Of a stretch of DNA of 64,000 bases, positions 13,276 to 57,965 are shown in pieces. Position 1 is the first letter of the stretch. Each line of letters starts with the position of its first letter. Made by a program: the position numbers and the translations under genes. Location: the NCBI RefSeq assembly GCF_964340395.1, contig NC_135557.1, positions 1,155,646 to 1,219,645 on the forward strand, given 5' to 3'. Below the pieces are notes generated by a model. The model did not search any database and had not been told where the DNA came from. It was given only the letters and a program-made list of their open reading frames with translations. This DNA comes from Glandiceps talaboti (Eukaryota; Hemichordata; Enteropneusta; Spengelidae).

Positions 13276-13909
13276 TAGTTCCGTACGGCGACAATCTCAA
13301 GTACCCGGATGCACGAGGGACTAACCCGGAAGCAAGTCGTTGCCAGCTATACGTTACAGTGTTAACATCGTCCGAGAAATCGCTGCGTTCAGAATGTCAT
13401 TATTCACAGAATTGTTTTTTTCGAGTGAAAACCCGTCTTGAATTGTATAACTCTAACAAATGAAGACATGTCAAGTTATATTTTGAAAGTTGTATCGCTA
13501 GTTTGAGACGATTTGCTCACGTACTATCGAGGCTTGGACCTTACTCCAGTTCAGCGGGAAGTTTAGCCAGTCCGATAATTCTTTCTGGTTTAGTTTACGA
13601 CACTTTTGATCACACAGATTTTGTTTTTGTGATGAAAAGAAATTTAAAAAAAGATCACTTCAACCATTTCGTTGTGTTTTCTTTATGAAAGGTAATCGAA
13701 CATGAACGAGTGTTACCACTGTCACGTATGGCTTAGTCCTGCTTGCATGCGGAGTAATCCGGGACTCGATTCTGACAATTGTCCCTCCTACCTCCGTGTT
13801 TAGAGTCAAGTCAGTAATACAGACTCGTGCACCGTCATGTAAGCAGGACTACGTATGGCTAAGAATGACTCTCTTCCGGGTACTTGGGATTGTCGCCGTA
13901 CGGAAACTA
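13276..13909. mobile_element. Short DNA element with inverted repeat ends
   Basis: The left end TAGTTCCGTACGGCGACAAT (13276 on) is mirrored on the opposite strand at the right end, where the plus strand reads ATTGTCGCCGTACGGAAACTA up to 13909. The inverted repeats extend about 33 bp, through AAGTACCCGG. A clear flanking duplication was not found. The interior has no recognisable transposase and contains a second, later MITE (13734-13851). Confidence 0.6.
13725..13860. mobile_element. 118-bp MITE with 9-bp target duplication
   Basis: The element runs 13734-13851. It starts TAGTCCTGCTTGCAT and ends ATGTAAGCAGGACTA (inverted repeats), and is flanked by perfect 9-bp copies of CGTATGGCT at 13725-13733 and 13852-13860. 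A 9-bp duplication is characteristic of Mutator-like elements. A second copy with its own 9-bp duplication is at 40586-40737. Non-autonomous. Confidence 0.85.
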
Positions 13910-14436
13910 AGATGGCGATTAATACATTTCTTCCCTATATATATCTACTACAACTAGTACAAGTTGAATGTTGTTGACTTGGTAAATTTGTTAGAAAATT
14001 GAAATTGAAATTGCCTCAAAATTATTTTAGATCCCTAGTTTATTTCATTCATCATTAACATTTTCCAGGGTTAAAGCTGTAAGACACTGGAATTATTTAT
14101 AGCCAACCTCAAAATCTTTTTTTTTCTTTTTTTTGTGTGCATTTCCCAGTCATTTTTTTCAGAGATTTTGTGCAATTTTTCATAACAGTAGATTTTTGTT
14201 ATAAAATGGTGACTATGGTATAAAAGTACAATACATTACCAACTTCTGTGTAAAATGTGTTTTATAGTGAGACAACATATGAAACCAGTAACCACTTTAT
14301 TACATCGCTAAAACAAAACTGCATAGTGAAGAACTGAACCACTTCTACATGTCACCAAAGTAAAAAAATTTTTTTTTTTAAAAACAGCGGAGCTATTCTG
14401 ACCGATAGGTCGCTTGTTTTGAAATAAACTGATTGA

Positions 14437-14451
14437 TTGATTGATTGATTG

Positions 14452-14484
<33 letters not shown>

Positions 14485-14570
14485 TACATACATGTATACA
14501 TACATACATGCATGCATGCATGCACGCACGTACGCACGCACACACACACACACACACACACATACATACA

Positions 14571-14600
<30 letters not shown>
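14437..14600. repeat. Compound microsatellite
   Basis: (GATT)n followed by alternating (CATA)n, (CA)n and (CATG)n tracts. Open frames in both strands here are repeat artefacts. Confidence 0.9.
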
Positions 14601-14601
<1 letters not shown>

Positions 14602-14808
14602 TGGAGAGGAGAGCGGGAGAAAATGTACATGTGTATGAAAGCCTACCCCTGTGCATTCAAAAGATGACATACAGCATATAAAACATTTAGTTGTAGTCTT
14701 AGTAACTAAACACATGGCATGCCAACAAAACAATGAAATCTGTCTATACAATGGCAAACACAGTCAGGATTTTGGTGTTTGGGTTATTTTATTGTCATTT
14801 GTAAGGAA

Positions 14809-14996
14809 ACTGGTGTAGTAAATATTGATGTACGTTTACACAGTGCCAGCATTATTGGTCAAAGTTTAAACTGGTGTAGTAAATATTGATGTACGTTTAC
14901 ACAGTGCTGACATTATTGGTCAAAGTTTAAACTGGTGTAGTAAATATTGATGTACGTTTACACAGTGCTGGCATTATTGGTCAAAGTTTAAACTGT
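14809..14996. repeat. Three-copy 66-bp tandem repeat
   Basis: Three units each contain CTGGTGTAGTAAATATTGAT and TTATTGGTCAAAGTTTAAAC, with two or three substitutions between copies. No coding signal. Confidence 0.9.
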
Positions 14997-15292
14997 CATT
15001 GTACAATAATTCCATTTACTAATAGAGCAGTCAAAACTATTAATGTAATATAAGCATTATTACAAATATATCAAATTAATTATTGACATCAATGTGTATG
15101 TACTAGTTGTACTGTGGAAAATGGTATTACATAGCTTTATGCAAATGATATACAAATTACTGTGATCATTCCTTGTGTTTTGTACATAAAATTGTATGCT
15201 ATGATTTTCACAGTAATTTCCTGTTTCAGATAAACATGTACCAGTAATTGGGTGTCCGTATATGTACTCAAGGGTATTTGCATACATACTTA

Positions 15293-17880
15293 CAGTGTTT
15301 ACTGTTGTACATTCACTCACTATGCTTACAGTGTTTACTGTTGTACATTCACTCACTATGCTTAGTGTTTACTGTTGTACATTCACTCACTATGCTTACA
15401 GTAAATACTGTTGTACATTCACTCACTATGCTTACAGTGTTTACTGTTGTACATTCACTCACTATGCTTACAGTGTTTACTGTTGTACATTCACTCACTA
15501 TGCTTAGTGTTTACTGTTGTACATTCACTCACTATACTTAGTGTTTACTGTTGTACATTCACTCACTATACTTACAGTGTTTACTGTTGTACATTCACTC
15601 ACTATGCTTACAGTGTTTACTGTTGTACATTCACTCACTATGCTTACAGTAAATACTGTTGTACATTCACTCACTATGCTTACAGTAAATACTGTTGTAC
15701 ATTCACTCACTATGCTTACAGTGTTTACTGTTGTACATTCACTCACTATGCTTACAGTGTTTACTGTTGTACATTCACTCACTATGCTTACAGTAAATAC
15801 TGTTGTACATTCACTCACTATGCTTACAGTGTTTACTGTTGTACATTCACTCACTATGCTTACAGTAAATACTGTTGTACATTCACTCACTATGCTTACA
15901 GTGTTTACTGTTGTACATTCACTCACTATGCTTACAGTAAATACTGTTGTACATTCACTCACTATACTTACAGTGTTTACTGTTGTACATTCACTCACTA
16001 TGCTTAGTGTTTACTGTTGTACATTCACTCACTATGCTTACAGTAAATACTGTTTTACATTCACTCACTATGCTTACAGTAAATACTGTTGTACATTCAC
16101 TCACTATACTTACAGTGTTTACTGTTGTACATTCACTCACTATGCTTAGTGTTTACTGTTGTACATTCACTCACTATGCTTACAGTAAATACTGTTTTAC
16201 ATTCACTCACTATGCTTACAGTAAATACTGTTGTACATTCACTCACTATGCTTAGTGTTTACTGTTGTACATTCACTCACTATGCTTAGTGTTTACTGTT
16301 GTACATTCACTCACTATGCTTAGTGTTTACTGTTGTACATTCACTCACTATGCTTACAGTGTTTACTGTTGTACATTCACTCACTATGCTTAGTGTTTAC
16401 TGTTGTACATTCACTCACTATGCTTAGTGTTTACTGTTGTACATTCACTCACTATGCTTACAGTGTTTACTGTTGTACATTCTCACTATGCTTACAGTGT
16501 TTACTGTTGTACATTCACTCACTATGCTTAGTGTTTACTGTTGTACATTCACTCACTATGCTTACAGTGTTTACTGTTGTACATTCACTCACTATGCTTA
16601 CAGTGTTCACTGTTGTACATTCACTCACTATGCTTACAGTGTTTACTGTTGTACATTCACTCACTATGCTTACAGTGTTTACTGTTGTACATTCACTCAC
16701 TATGCTTACAGTGTTTACTGTTGTACATTCACTCACTATGCTTAGTGTTTACTGTTGTACATTCACTCACTATGCTTACAGTGTTTACTGTTGTACATTC
16801 ACTCACTATGCTTACAGTGTTCACTGTTGTACATTCACTCACTATGCTTAGTGTTTACTGTTGTACATTCACTCACTATGCTTACAGTGTTTACTGTTGT
16901 ACATTCACTCACTATGCTTACAGTGTTTACTGTTGTACATTCACTCACTATACTTACAGTGTTTACTGTTGTACATTCACTCACTATGCTTACAGTAAAT
17001 ACTGTTTTACATTCACTCACTATGCTTACAGTGTTTACTGTTGTACATTCACTCACTATGCTTAGTGTTTACTGTTGTACATTCACTCACTATACTTAGT
17101 GTTTACTGTTGTACATTCACTCACTATACTTACAGTGTTTACTGTTGTACATTCACTCACTATGCTTACAGTGTTTACTGTTGTACATTCACTCACTATG
17201 CTTACAGTGTTTACTGTTGTACATTCACTCACTATGCTTACAGTAAATACTGTTGTACATTCACTCACTATGCTTACAGTGTTTACTGTTGTACATTCAC
17301 TCACTATGCTTACAGTGTTTACTGTTGTACATTCACTCACTATGCTTACAGTAAATACTGTTGTACATTCACTCACTATACTTACAGTGTTTACTGTTGT
17401 ACATTCACTCACTATGCTTACAGTAAATACTGTTGTACATTCACTCACTATACTTACAGTGTTTACTGTTGTACATTCACTCACTATGCTTACAGTAAAT
17501 ACTGTTGTACATTCACTCACTATACTTACAGTGTTTACTGTTGTACATTCACTCACTATGCTTACAGTGTTTACTGTTGTACATTCACTCACTATGCTTA
17601 CAGTGTTTACTGTTGTACATTCACTCACTATGCTTACAGTGTTTACTGTTGTACATTCACTCACTATGCTTACAGTGTTTACTGTTGTACATTCACTCAC
17701 TATGCTTACAGTAAATACTGTTGTACATTCACTCACTATGCTTACAGTGTTTACTGTTGTACATTCACTCACTATGCTTACAGTAAATACTGTTGTACAT
17801 TCACTCACTATACTTACAGTGTTTACTGTTGTACATTCACTCACTATGCTTAGTGTTTACTGTTGTACATTCACTCACTA
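15293..17880. repeat. 34/36-bp minisatellite, left block
   Basis: About 73 units of 36 bp (34 bp when CA is missing before GTGTTTACTG), each containing TTGTACATTCACTCACTATG. The variable core alternates between GTGTTTAC and GTAAATAC. The array is continuous with 19347-20912 apart from an inserted hAT-like element. Open frames in several phases (HSLTMLTV-type repeats) are not considered genes. Confidence 0.95.
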
Positions 17881-19346
17881 CAGGGCTCGAAATTCGCGGT
17901 AGTCCCGCGTCCACAGACTACCAATGTTTGTCTCTGGGCTACCAAATTATGTGAGTGGTAGCCCAGTTGGGCTACTAAGTTTTGAATGAAACTGTGACAG
18001 CCTGACTCCGACGCCTTCCCGGGGGCCTCCGAGGTCGCAGTCATGTGGGACCTGTTCTCCCAAAATTAGCGTCAAAATCAGTGCGTCTTTTCCAAATTTG
18101 CATCCACACTACATGTACACGAAATACATGTACACTGTACACGTCATTCTTCCGTACATCGTACACACAGCTTGTACTTCCAAAATGTCACAACAAAACA
18201 TTTATATGTAACAATATTCTGTATAGCGATTTAATGTTATCTTTCTATACTTTCAATTTTCTATGGTAATCACTCTCTGGAAATATGATCTCTGGCCCGG
18301 GCCCTTTCGGCTCTTCTCAGAGTCTGAGTACAGTACACTCTCGGTACAGCATTGCAGTAACTAAATTCCATCACATGAATGACAGCTTTAACTTTCAACT
18401 TGACAGAGACACAGTTGTAATGGTGTTTGATAAAATCTTATGCTGCTGATGAGAATTAACTATACACCTGTCCTACAGATTCGTTTATTCTTGAAAGATG
18501 CCTAAAACATTCCGTGTGTAAACCACGCTTATGCAACCACAGAGAGCTTGCAGTGGTGAATGGTAAAATTCACGTAATGCATTTGATCTAGTAGTAGTAG
18601 CAAAGCTCAAAAGAAAGTTGAAGTTTTAGTGAGAATGAAATGGTGACGTGATGGTTTGAATTTATCTGAGTGAAGTTTTCACCATGGACCGTCTGCCGAT
18701 GTGGTCTTAGACTCTGATTATCTCTTCGCCCATGAATGGAAGGGCCTTTGCCATAATGGCCGTCGTGTATTGATACAAAACCTGTCTAACCCGTCTGTTA
18801 ATAAGTAACCAATTACGTGGATAGATAATGATAACAGCACATAGTTTCTAAACTACCCAAGACGTAGTCTCCACATCAGGAAATGGCCATGGGGCTTATG
18901 AAACTGTTTATACGTTTTCCATACGTTGAATCATATTCAAATTTTGCAGGTCTCACTGCACCAAGAGATTTAGCTAATAGTTACTAGTAAGAACTACGAC
19001 TAGATGACTTATTCTTCATTGCAATAATAACCGTACGTTGTTTGCTAACAGTAAGCCTCACATGTCCCCTCTTTATAACACGTCCTCAGAGACGCATACA
19101 TGCAAAAAATTGCGTCCCCAATGTCAAATATGGCGTGAAATACACACAAATAACGCGTTAACGTGACTTCTCAAGTTATTCAATCAATCACCGAATTCAA
19201 TACATCATATAGTTACATATATACACAAACACCATTAATTTAGGAATGCATGCATATGGGCTACCAGTCACTGCTCTCGGGCTACCAAATTTAAATGATG
19301 GTAGCCCACCTGGGCTACCAAGAAAAAAAACGAATTTCGAGCCCTG
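17881..19346. mobile_element. hAT-like non-autonomous element in the minisatellite
   Basis: Ends are perfect inverted repeats: CAGGGCTCGAAATTCG at 17881 and CGAATTTCGAGCCCTG ending 19346. TCACTA flanks both sides (17875-17880, 19347-19352), although the array itself contains that string. CAGGG ends are typical of hAT elements. GGGCTACCA and its complement recur as subterminal motifs near both ends. The 1.47-kb interior has no recognisable transposase, so it would need one in trans. Confidence 0.75.
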
Positions 19347-20912
19347 TCACTATGCTTACAATAAATACTGTTTTACATTCACTCACTATGCTTACAGTAA
19401 ATACTGTTGTACATTCACTCACTATGCTTAGTGTTTACTGTTGTACATTCACTCACTATGCTTACAGTAAATACTGTTTTACATTCACTCACTATGCTTA
19501 CAGTAAATACTGTTGTACATTCACTCACTGTGCTTAGTGTTTACTGTTGTACATTCACTCACTATGCTTAGTGTTTACTGTTGTACATTCACTCACTATG
19601 CTTAGTGTTTACTGTTGTACATTCACTCACTATGCTTAGTGTTTACTGTTGTACATTCTCACTATGCTTACAGTGTTTACTGTTGTACATTCACTCACTA
19701 TGCTTACAGTAAATACTGTTGTACATTCACTCACTATGCTTACAGTGTTTACTGTTGTACATTCACTCACTATGCTTAGTGTTCACTGTTGTACATTCAC
19801 TCACTATGCTTACAGTGTTTACTGTTGTACATTCACTCACTATGCTTACAGTGTTTACTGTTGTACATTCACTCACTATACTTACAGTGTTTACTGTTGT
19901 ACATTCACTCACTATGCTTACAGTGTTTACTGTTGTACATTCACTCACTATGCTTACAGTGTTTACTGTTGTACATTCACTCACTATGCTTACAGTAAAT
20001 ACTGTTGTACATTCACTCGCTATGCTTACAGTAAATACTGTTGTACATTCACTCACTATGCTTACAGTAAATACTGTTGTACATTCACTCGCTATGCTTA
20101 CAGTGTTTACTGCTGTACATTCACTCGCTATACTTAGTGTTTACTGTTGTACATTCACTCACTATGCTTACAGTGTTTACTGTTGTACATTCACTCACTA
20201 TGCTTACAGTAAATACTGTTGTACATTCACTCACTATGCTTACAGTGTTTACTGTTGTACATTCACTCACTATGCTTAGTGTTTACTGTTGTACATTCAC
20301 TCGCTATGCTTAGTGTTTACTGTTGTACATTCACTCACTATACTTACAGTGTTTACTGTTGTACATTCACTCACTATACTTACAGTGTTTACTGTTGTAC
20401 ATTCACTCGCTATGCTTAGTGTTTACTGTTGTACATTCACTCACTATGCTTACAGTAAATACTGTTTTACATTCACTCACTATGCTTACAGTAAATACTG
20501 TTGTACATTCACTCACTATGCTTACAGTGTTTACTGTTGTACATTCACTCACTATGCTTAGTGTTTACTGTTGTACATTCACTTACTATGCTTACAGTGT
20601 TTACTGTTGTACATTCACTCGCTATGCTTAGTGTTTACTGTTGTACATTCACTCACTATACTTACAGTGTTTACTGTTGTACATTCACTCACTATGCTTA
20701 CAGTGTTTACTGCTGTACATTCACTCACTATGCTTACAGTGTTTACTGTTGTACATTCACTCACTATGCTTACAGTGTTTACTGTTGTACATTCACTCGC
20801 TATGCTTACAGTAAATACTGTTGTACATTCACTCACTATGCTTAGTGTTTACTGTTGTACATTCACTCACTATGCTTACAGTAAATACTGTTGTACATTC
20901 ACTCACTATGCT
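19347..20912. repeat. 34/36-bp minisatellite, right block
   Basis: About 44 further units of the array at 15293-17880, with extra CACTCGCTATG variants near 20015-20800. It ends at GCTCTTGAAAC. The next 300 bp (20913-21220) hold nothing I recognise. Confidence 0.95.
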
Positions 20913-21224
20913 CTTGAAACTACAGCTACAGAGAACACTGCAAGTTGATATGCATACACCAAATATGTATGCCACACTTTACCCATGAATGCCTAATCTA
21001 TTGATACTTGCAGCAGAATTTTACCACCTAGGTTTGTCAAAAAAATAACAACTCTTTGATTTCTATAACTTCTGCACCTTGCACTACACATGTATTACTA
21101 AAGGTGTGAGTGACAATAAGTCAACTGTTGTGATCTATTTGACCCTCTAGCATGAGGTAAAATGCTATAATTGCAGATAATAGTATTGAGAATTATACTA
21201 TATGGTAATCTTACATGGAGAGTC

Positions 21225-23200
21225 TTCAGTCTCCATCCATAGAATGCCTCCCTATTCAATGCCATGCCTCCCTATACAATACCATCCATAGAATGTCTCC
21301 CTGTACAATGCCATGCATAGAATGCCTCTCTATACAATGCCATGCATAGAATGTCTCTCTATACAATGCCATGCATAGAATGCCTCTCTATACAATGCCA
21401 TGCATAGAATGCCTCTCTATACGATGCCATGTATAGAATGCCTCTCTATACAATACCACCCATAGAATGTCTCCCTGTACAATGCCATGCATAGAATGCC
21501 TCTCTATACGATGCCATGCATAGAATGCCTCTCTATACAATACCATGCATAGAATGCCTCCCTATACAATGCCATGCATAGAATGCCTCTCTATACAATG
21601 CCATCCATAGAATGTCTCTCTATACAATGTCATGCATAGAATGCCTCTCTATACAATACCATGCATAGAATGCCTCCCTATACAATACCATGCATAGAAT
21701 GCCTCTCTATACAACGCCATGCATATAATGCCTCCCTATACAATGCCATGCATAGAATGCCTCTCTACAATGCCATGCATAGAATGCCTCTCTCTACAAT
21801 GCCATGCATAGAATGCCTCTCTATACGATGCCATGCATAGAATGCCTCTCTATACAATACCATGCATAGAATGCCTCCCTATACAATGCCATGCATAGAA
21901 TGCCTCTCTATACAATGCCATCCATAGAATGTCTCTCTATACAATGTCATGCATAGAATGCCTCTCTATACAATACCATGCATAGAATGCCTCTCTATAC
22001 GATGCCATGCATAGAATGCCTCCCTATACAATACCATGCATAGAATGCCTCTCTATACAATGCCATGCATAGAATGCCTCTCTATACAATACCATGCATA
22101 GAATGCCTCCCTATACAATACCATGCATAGAATGCCTCTCTATACAATGCCATGCATAGAATGCCTCTCTATACAATGCCATGCATAGAATGCCTCTCTA
22201 TACAATACCATGCATAGAATGCCTCCCTATACAATACCATGCATAGAATGCCTCTCTATACGATGCCATGCATAGAATGCCTCTCTATACAATACCATGC
22301 ATAGAATGCCTCTCTATACAATACCATGCATAGAATGCCTCCCTATACAATACCATGCATAGAATGCCTCTCTATACAATGCCATGCATATAATGCCTCT
22401 CTATACAATGCCATGCATAGAATGTCTCTCTATACAATACCATCCATAGAATGTCTCTCTATACAATGTCATGCATAGAATGCCTCTCTATACAATGCCA
22501 TGCATAGAATGCCTCTCTATACAATACCATGCATAGAATGCCTCCCTATACAATACCATGCATAGAATGCCTCTCTATACAATGCCATGCATAGAATGCC
22601 TCTCTATACGATGCCATGCATAGAATGCCTCTCTATACAATACCATGCATAGAATGCCTCTCTATACAATGCCATGCATAGAATGCCTCTCTATACAATG
22701 CCATGCATAGAATGCCTCTCTATACAATACCATGCATAGAATGCCTCCCTATACAATACCATGCATAGAATGCCTCTCTATACGATGCCATGCATAGAAT
22801 GCCTCTCTATACAATACCATGCATAGAATGCCTCTCTATACAATACCATGCATAGAATGCCTCCCTATACAATACCATGCATAGAATGCCTCTCTATACA
22901 ATGCCATGCATATAATGCCTCTCTATACAATGCCATGCATAGAATGTCTCTCTATACAATACCATCCATAGAATGTCTCTCTATACAATGTCATGCATAG
23001 AATGCCTCTCTATACAATGCCATGCATAGAATGCCTCTCTATACAATACCATGCATAGAATGCCTCCCTATACAATACCATGCATAGAATGCCTCTCTAT
23101 ACAATGCCATGCATAGAATGCCTCTCTATACGATGCCATGCATAGAATGCCTCTCTATACAATGCCATATATAGAATGCCTCTCTATACAGTGCCATGTA
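21225..23200. repeat. 29-bp minisatellite, about 68 copies
   Basis: Units contain TAGAATGCCTCTCTATACAA followed by a CCATGCA variant. Rare variants such as CATATAATGCC recur at about 21723, 22386 and 22909. The last two are about 522 bp (18 units) apart, showing duplication of multi-unit blocks. Confidence 0.95.
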
Positions 23201-23518
23201 TTTTGTATGGTTGGATGTGGATGGTTATCGATTGTACACTGGACTGATGTATCAAATGTTATGTTTTTCTGATGTTTAGTCTCTCTTTTATAAAATAACA
23301 CGGAAGAAATGAATTCATTGTATTTCCCATGATTCAATTAACAATGAACATTTTATGATACAGACAAAAACAACTGAAAAGTAGTTACACAAGTAACAAC
23401 GTTGTCTGATGGAATGTATCTTGAAACTGGTAAGTCAACTCTGGATGCATTCTGGTAAGTCAACTCTGGATGCATTCTGCTTATATAATACAGGGTACAA
23501 CAACTATGATGTAAGTAC

Positions 23519-23895
23519 TATTATATTATACCAGTATATTGATGGCACAAATCGAGAGATCTGATTGGTCTAGACATCGAACTAGCACGTCTAAAATGAG
23601 CGATAATGCACAGTTGGCACGTGTCCAAATTTTGATGTTGACTGCTCGTCTACGAACTTTGTAGACCGTGCAGGGATAGGGGCGCAAATGAAAGCAGAAA
23701 ATGTTGCGTCTTATCTTGTTTAGGACATTTTCAATATACTGGTATAATATAATAACGATAAACTACCCCTGGGGATGGTATACCACTCGGTTTTGACCAG
23801 TGAACTCAATATATGCACTCGCTATCGCTCTTGCATATATTTCGTTCACTAGTCAAAACCTCTTGGTATGCTATCCCCAGGGGGTGGTTTATTGC
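23519..23895. repeat. Inverted repeat and adjoining large palindrome
   Basis: TATATTATACCAGTATATTG (about 23522) is inverted at 23730-23750. Next to it, 23759-23893 is a long imperfect palindrome: CCCCTGGGGATGGTATACC on the left arm pairs with GGTATGCTATCCCCAGGGG on the right arm, meeting around TGCACTCGCTATCGC. These look like foldback or MITE remnants. The rest of 23200-24080 shows no gene. Confidence 0.65.
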
Positions 23896-24084
23896 TTAAA
23901 CATTACCTAGATATACCCAAGTGGTGTTTCTTTACTTCATGTTTTTGTTTCACATTTAGAAAGTTTTTAAATACCATTAAAACATTTGTAAATTACTTAA
24001 AATTGATGACAATCAAATAACTTTAATGAAACTTAAAACTGTAAATGGTGTTTAAAATTACAAATGGTGCACACACAATCTATT

Positions 24085-54680
<30,596 letters not shown>

Positions 54681-54719
54681 AACTGTTAAGAAATAAACAC
54701 AAATACATTTGTAGACCAA

Positions 54720-55064
54720 TTATGTTGTCTCTTACTATGAGTGTTGGGGCCATAACAAATAGACCAATAATAATAAGTGTTAGTACTAAGTGTTAGTACC
54801 TGTACAAAGTATTCTAAGTGGTAGTGTGTGTACAATTCAGCTACATCACCCTGAGTGATATCCCTACATGTACCTGCAATATTCTAAGTCGTATTTGTCA
54901 CATGGCAACACTGTCGATATTCATTTTATCCAAAGCTATTTTTTTATCAAATTTGGATGTTAATGGCTAATAGGTTTCTTCAGCACATGCTTAGATTTCC
55001 AGTATTGTATTTTGTTTGCAAATGGTATTAATTTATTAATACGTACTTTATTGCTATTTGTCTA
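54720..55064. other. Upstream intron flank
   Basis: Probable 5'-UTR intron of SC5D. A small duplication GTGTTAGTAC is present near 54777-54795. No exon recognised; the UTR exon and promoter must lie further right, possibly outside the window. Confidence 0.4.
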
Positions 55065-57965
55065 ATGCTATCTATGTACTATGTTGTCTAATGCTATCTG
55101 TGTACTGTGTTGTCTAACACTATCTATGTACTATATTGTCTAATGCTATGTACTATGTTGTCTAATGCTATGTACTATGTTGTCTAATGCTATGTACTAT
55201 GTTGTCTAACACTATCTATGTACTATATTGTCTAATGCTATGTACTATGTTGTCTAATGCTATATACTATGTTGTCTAATGCTATGTACTATGTTGTCTA
55301 ATGCTATCTATGTACTTATATTGTCTAATGCTATCTATGTACTATGTTGTTTAATGCTATCTATGTACTTTGTTGTCTAATGCTATCTATGTACTATGTT
55401 GTCTAACGCTATATATGTACTATGTTGTCTAATTCTATGTATGTACTAAGTTGTCTAATGCTATGTATGTACTATATTGTCTAATGCTATCCATGTACTA
55501 TGTTGTCTAATTCTATATATGTACTATGTTGTCTAATTCTATATATGTACTATATTGTCTAATGCTATCCATGTACTATGTTGTCTAATGCTATCCATGT
55601 ACTATGTTGTCTAATGCTATCCATGTACTATGTTGTCTAATGCTATATATGTACTATGTTGTCTAATTCTATGTATGTACTATGTTGTCTAATGCTATCC
55701 ATGTACTATGTTGTCTAATTCTATATATGTAGTATGTTGTCTAATGCTATCCATGTACTATGTTGTCTAATGCTATCTATGTACTATGTTATCTAATGCT
55801 ATCTATGTAGTATGTTGTCTAATGCTATCTATGTACTATATTGTCTAATGCTATCCATGTACTAAGTTGTCTAATGCTATCCATGTACTATGTTATCTAA
55901 TGCTATCCATGTACTAAGTTGTCTAATGCTATCTATGTACTATGTTATCTAATGCTATCTATGTAGTATGTTGTCTAATGCTATCTATGTACTATATTGT
56001 CTAATGCTATCCATGTACTATGTTATCTAATGCTATATATGTACTGTATTGTCTAATGCTATCCATGTACTATGTTATCTAATGCTATCTATGTACTATG
56101 TTATCTAATGCTATCTATGTACTATATTGTCTAATGCTATCCATGTACTAAGTTGTCTAATGCTATCCATGTACTAAGTTGTCTAATGCTATCTATGTAC
56201 TATGTTGTCTAATGCTATCTATGTACTATGTTATCTAATGCTATCTATGTACTATATTATCTAATGCTATGTACTATGTTGTCTAACACTATCCATGTAC
56301 TATGTTGTCTAACGCTATCTATGTACTATGTTATCTAATGCTATCTATGTACTATGTTGTCTAACGCTATCTATATACTATGTTTTCTAATGCTATCTAC
56401 GTACTATGTTGTCTAACGCTATCTATGTACTCTGTTATCTAATGCTATCTACGTAGTATGTTGTCTAATGCTATCTATGTACTATGTTGTCTAACGCTAT
56501 CCATGTACTAAGTTGTCTAATGCTATCTATGTAGTATGTTGTCTAATGCTATCTATGTACTATGTTATCTAATGCTATCTATGTACTAAGTTCTCTAATG
56601 CTATCTATGTACTATGTTATCTAATGCTATCTATGTACTATGTTATCTAATGCTATCTATGTACTATGTTATCTAATGCTATCTACGTACTATGTTGTCT
56701 AACGCTATCTATGTACTCTGTTATCTAATGCTATCTATGTACTATGTTATCTAATGCTATCCATGTACTATATTGTCTAATGCTATCCATGTACTAAGTT
56801 TTCTAATGCTATCCATGTACTAAGTTGTCTAATGCTATCTATGTACTATGTTGTCTAATGCTATCTATGTACTATGTTATCTAATGCTATCTATGTACTA
56901 TGTTATCTAATGCTATCTATGTACTATGTTGTCTAATGCTATCTATGTACTATGTTGTCTAACACTATCCATGTACTATGTTGTCTAACGCTATCTATGT
57001 ACTATGTTATCTAATGCTATCTATGTACTATGTTGTCTAACGCTATCTATGTACTATGTTGTCTAATGCTATCTACGTACTATGTTGTCTAACGCTATCT
57101 ATGTACTCTGTTATCTAATGCTATCTACGTAGTATGTTGTCTAATGCTATCTATGTACTATGTTGTCTAACGCTATCTATGTACTATGTTGTCTAATGCT
57201 ATCTATGTACTATGTTGTCTAATTCTATGTATGTACTATATTGTCTAATGCTATCTATGTACTATGTTATCTAATGCTATATATGTACTATGTTATCTAA
57301 TGCTATCCATGTACTATGTTGTCTAATGCTATCCATGTACTATATTGTCTAATGCTATCTATGTACTATGTTGTCTAATGCTATCTATGTACTATGTTGT
57401 CTAATGCTATATATGTACTATATTGTCTAATGCTATCCATGTACTAAGTTGTCTAATGCTATATATGTACTAAGTTGTCTAATGCTATATATGTACTATA
57501 TTGTCTAATGCTATCCATGTACTATGTTGTCTAATGCTATATATGTACTATATTGTCTAATGCTATCCATGTACTATGTTGTCTAATGCTATATATGTAC
57601 TAAGTTGTCTAATGCTATATATGTACTATATTGTCTAATGCTATCTATGTACTATGTTGTCTAATGCTATCTATGTACTAAGTTGTCTAATGCTATATAT
57701 GTACTATATTGTCTAATGCTATCCATGTACTATGTTGTCTAATGCTATCTATGTACTATGTTGTCTAAAGCTATCTATGCACTATGTTGTCTAATGCTAT
57801 CTATGTACTATGTTGTCTAATGCTATCTATGCACTATGCTGTCTACTGCTATCTATGTACTATGTTGTCTAATGCTATCTATGTACTATGTTGTCTAATG
57901 CTATCCATGTACTATGTTGTCTAATGCTATCTATGTACTATGTTGTTTAACGCTATCTACGTACT
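55065..57965. repeat. 22/26-bp minisatellite, about 112 copies
   Basis: Units are TGCTATCTATGTACTATGTT followed by GTCTAA, with 22-bp variants lacking CTAT (mostly 55130-55320) and variants ATCTAA, CCATGTA, TACTAAG and AACGCTA. No coding content. Confidence 0.95.

Noticed and set aside
14308-14757. Cys/Val/Tyr-rich frames near the (CATA)n tract
   Set aside because: Microsatellite translation on both strands.
15248-20948. HSLTMLTVFTVV-type frames on plus and SECTTVNTVSIV-type frames on minus
   Set aside because: Both strands and several phases are open in the same array, which a real gene would not show. The unit is a 34/36-bp minisatellite.
54681-54719. Upstream Met as SC5D start
   Set aside because: It lies on the intron side of a good 3' splice site (TTTCTTAACAG at about 54683), and vertebrate SC5D starts align with the ATG at 54680.
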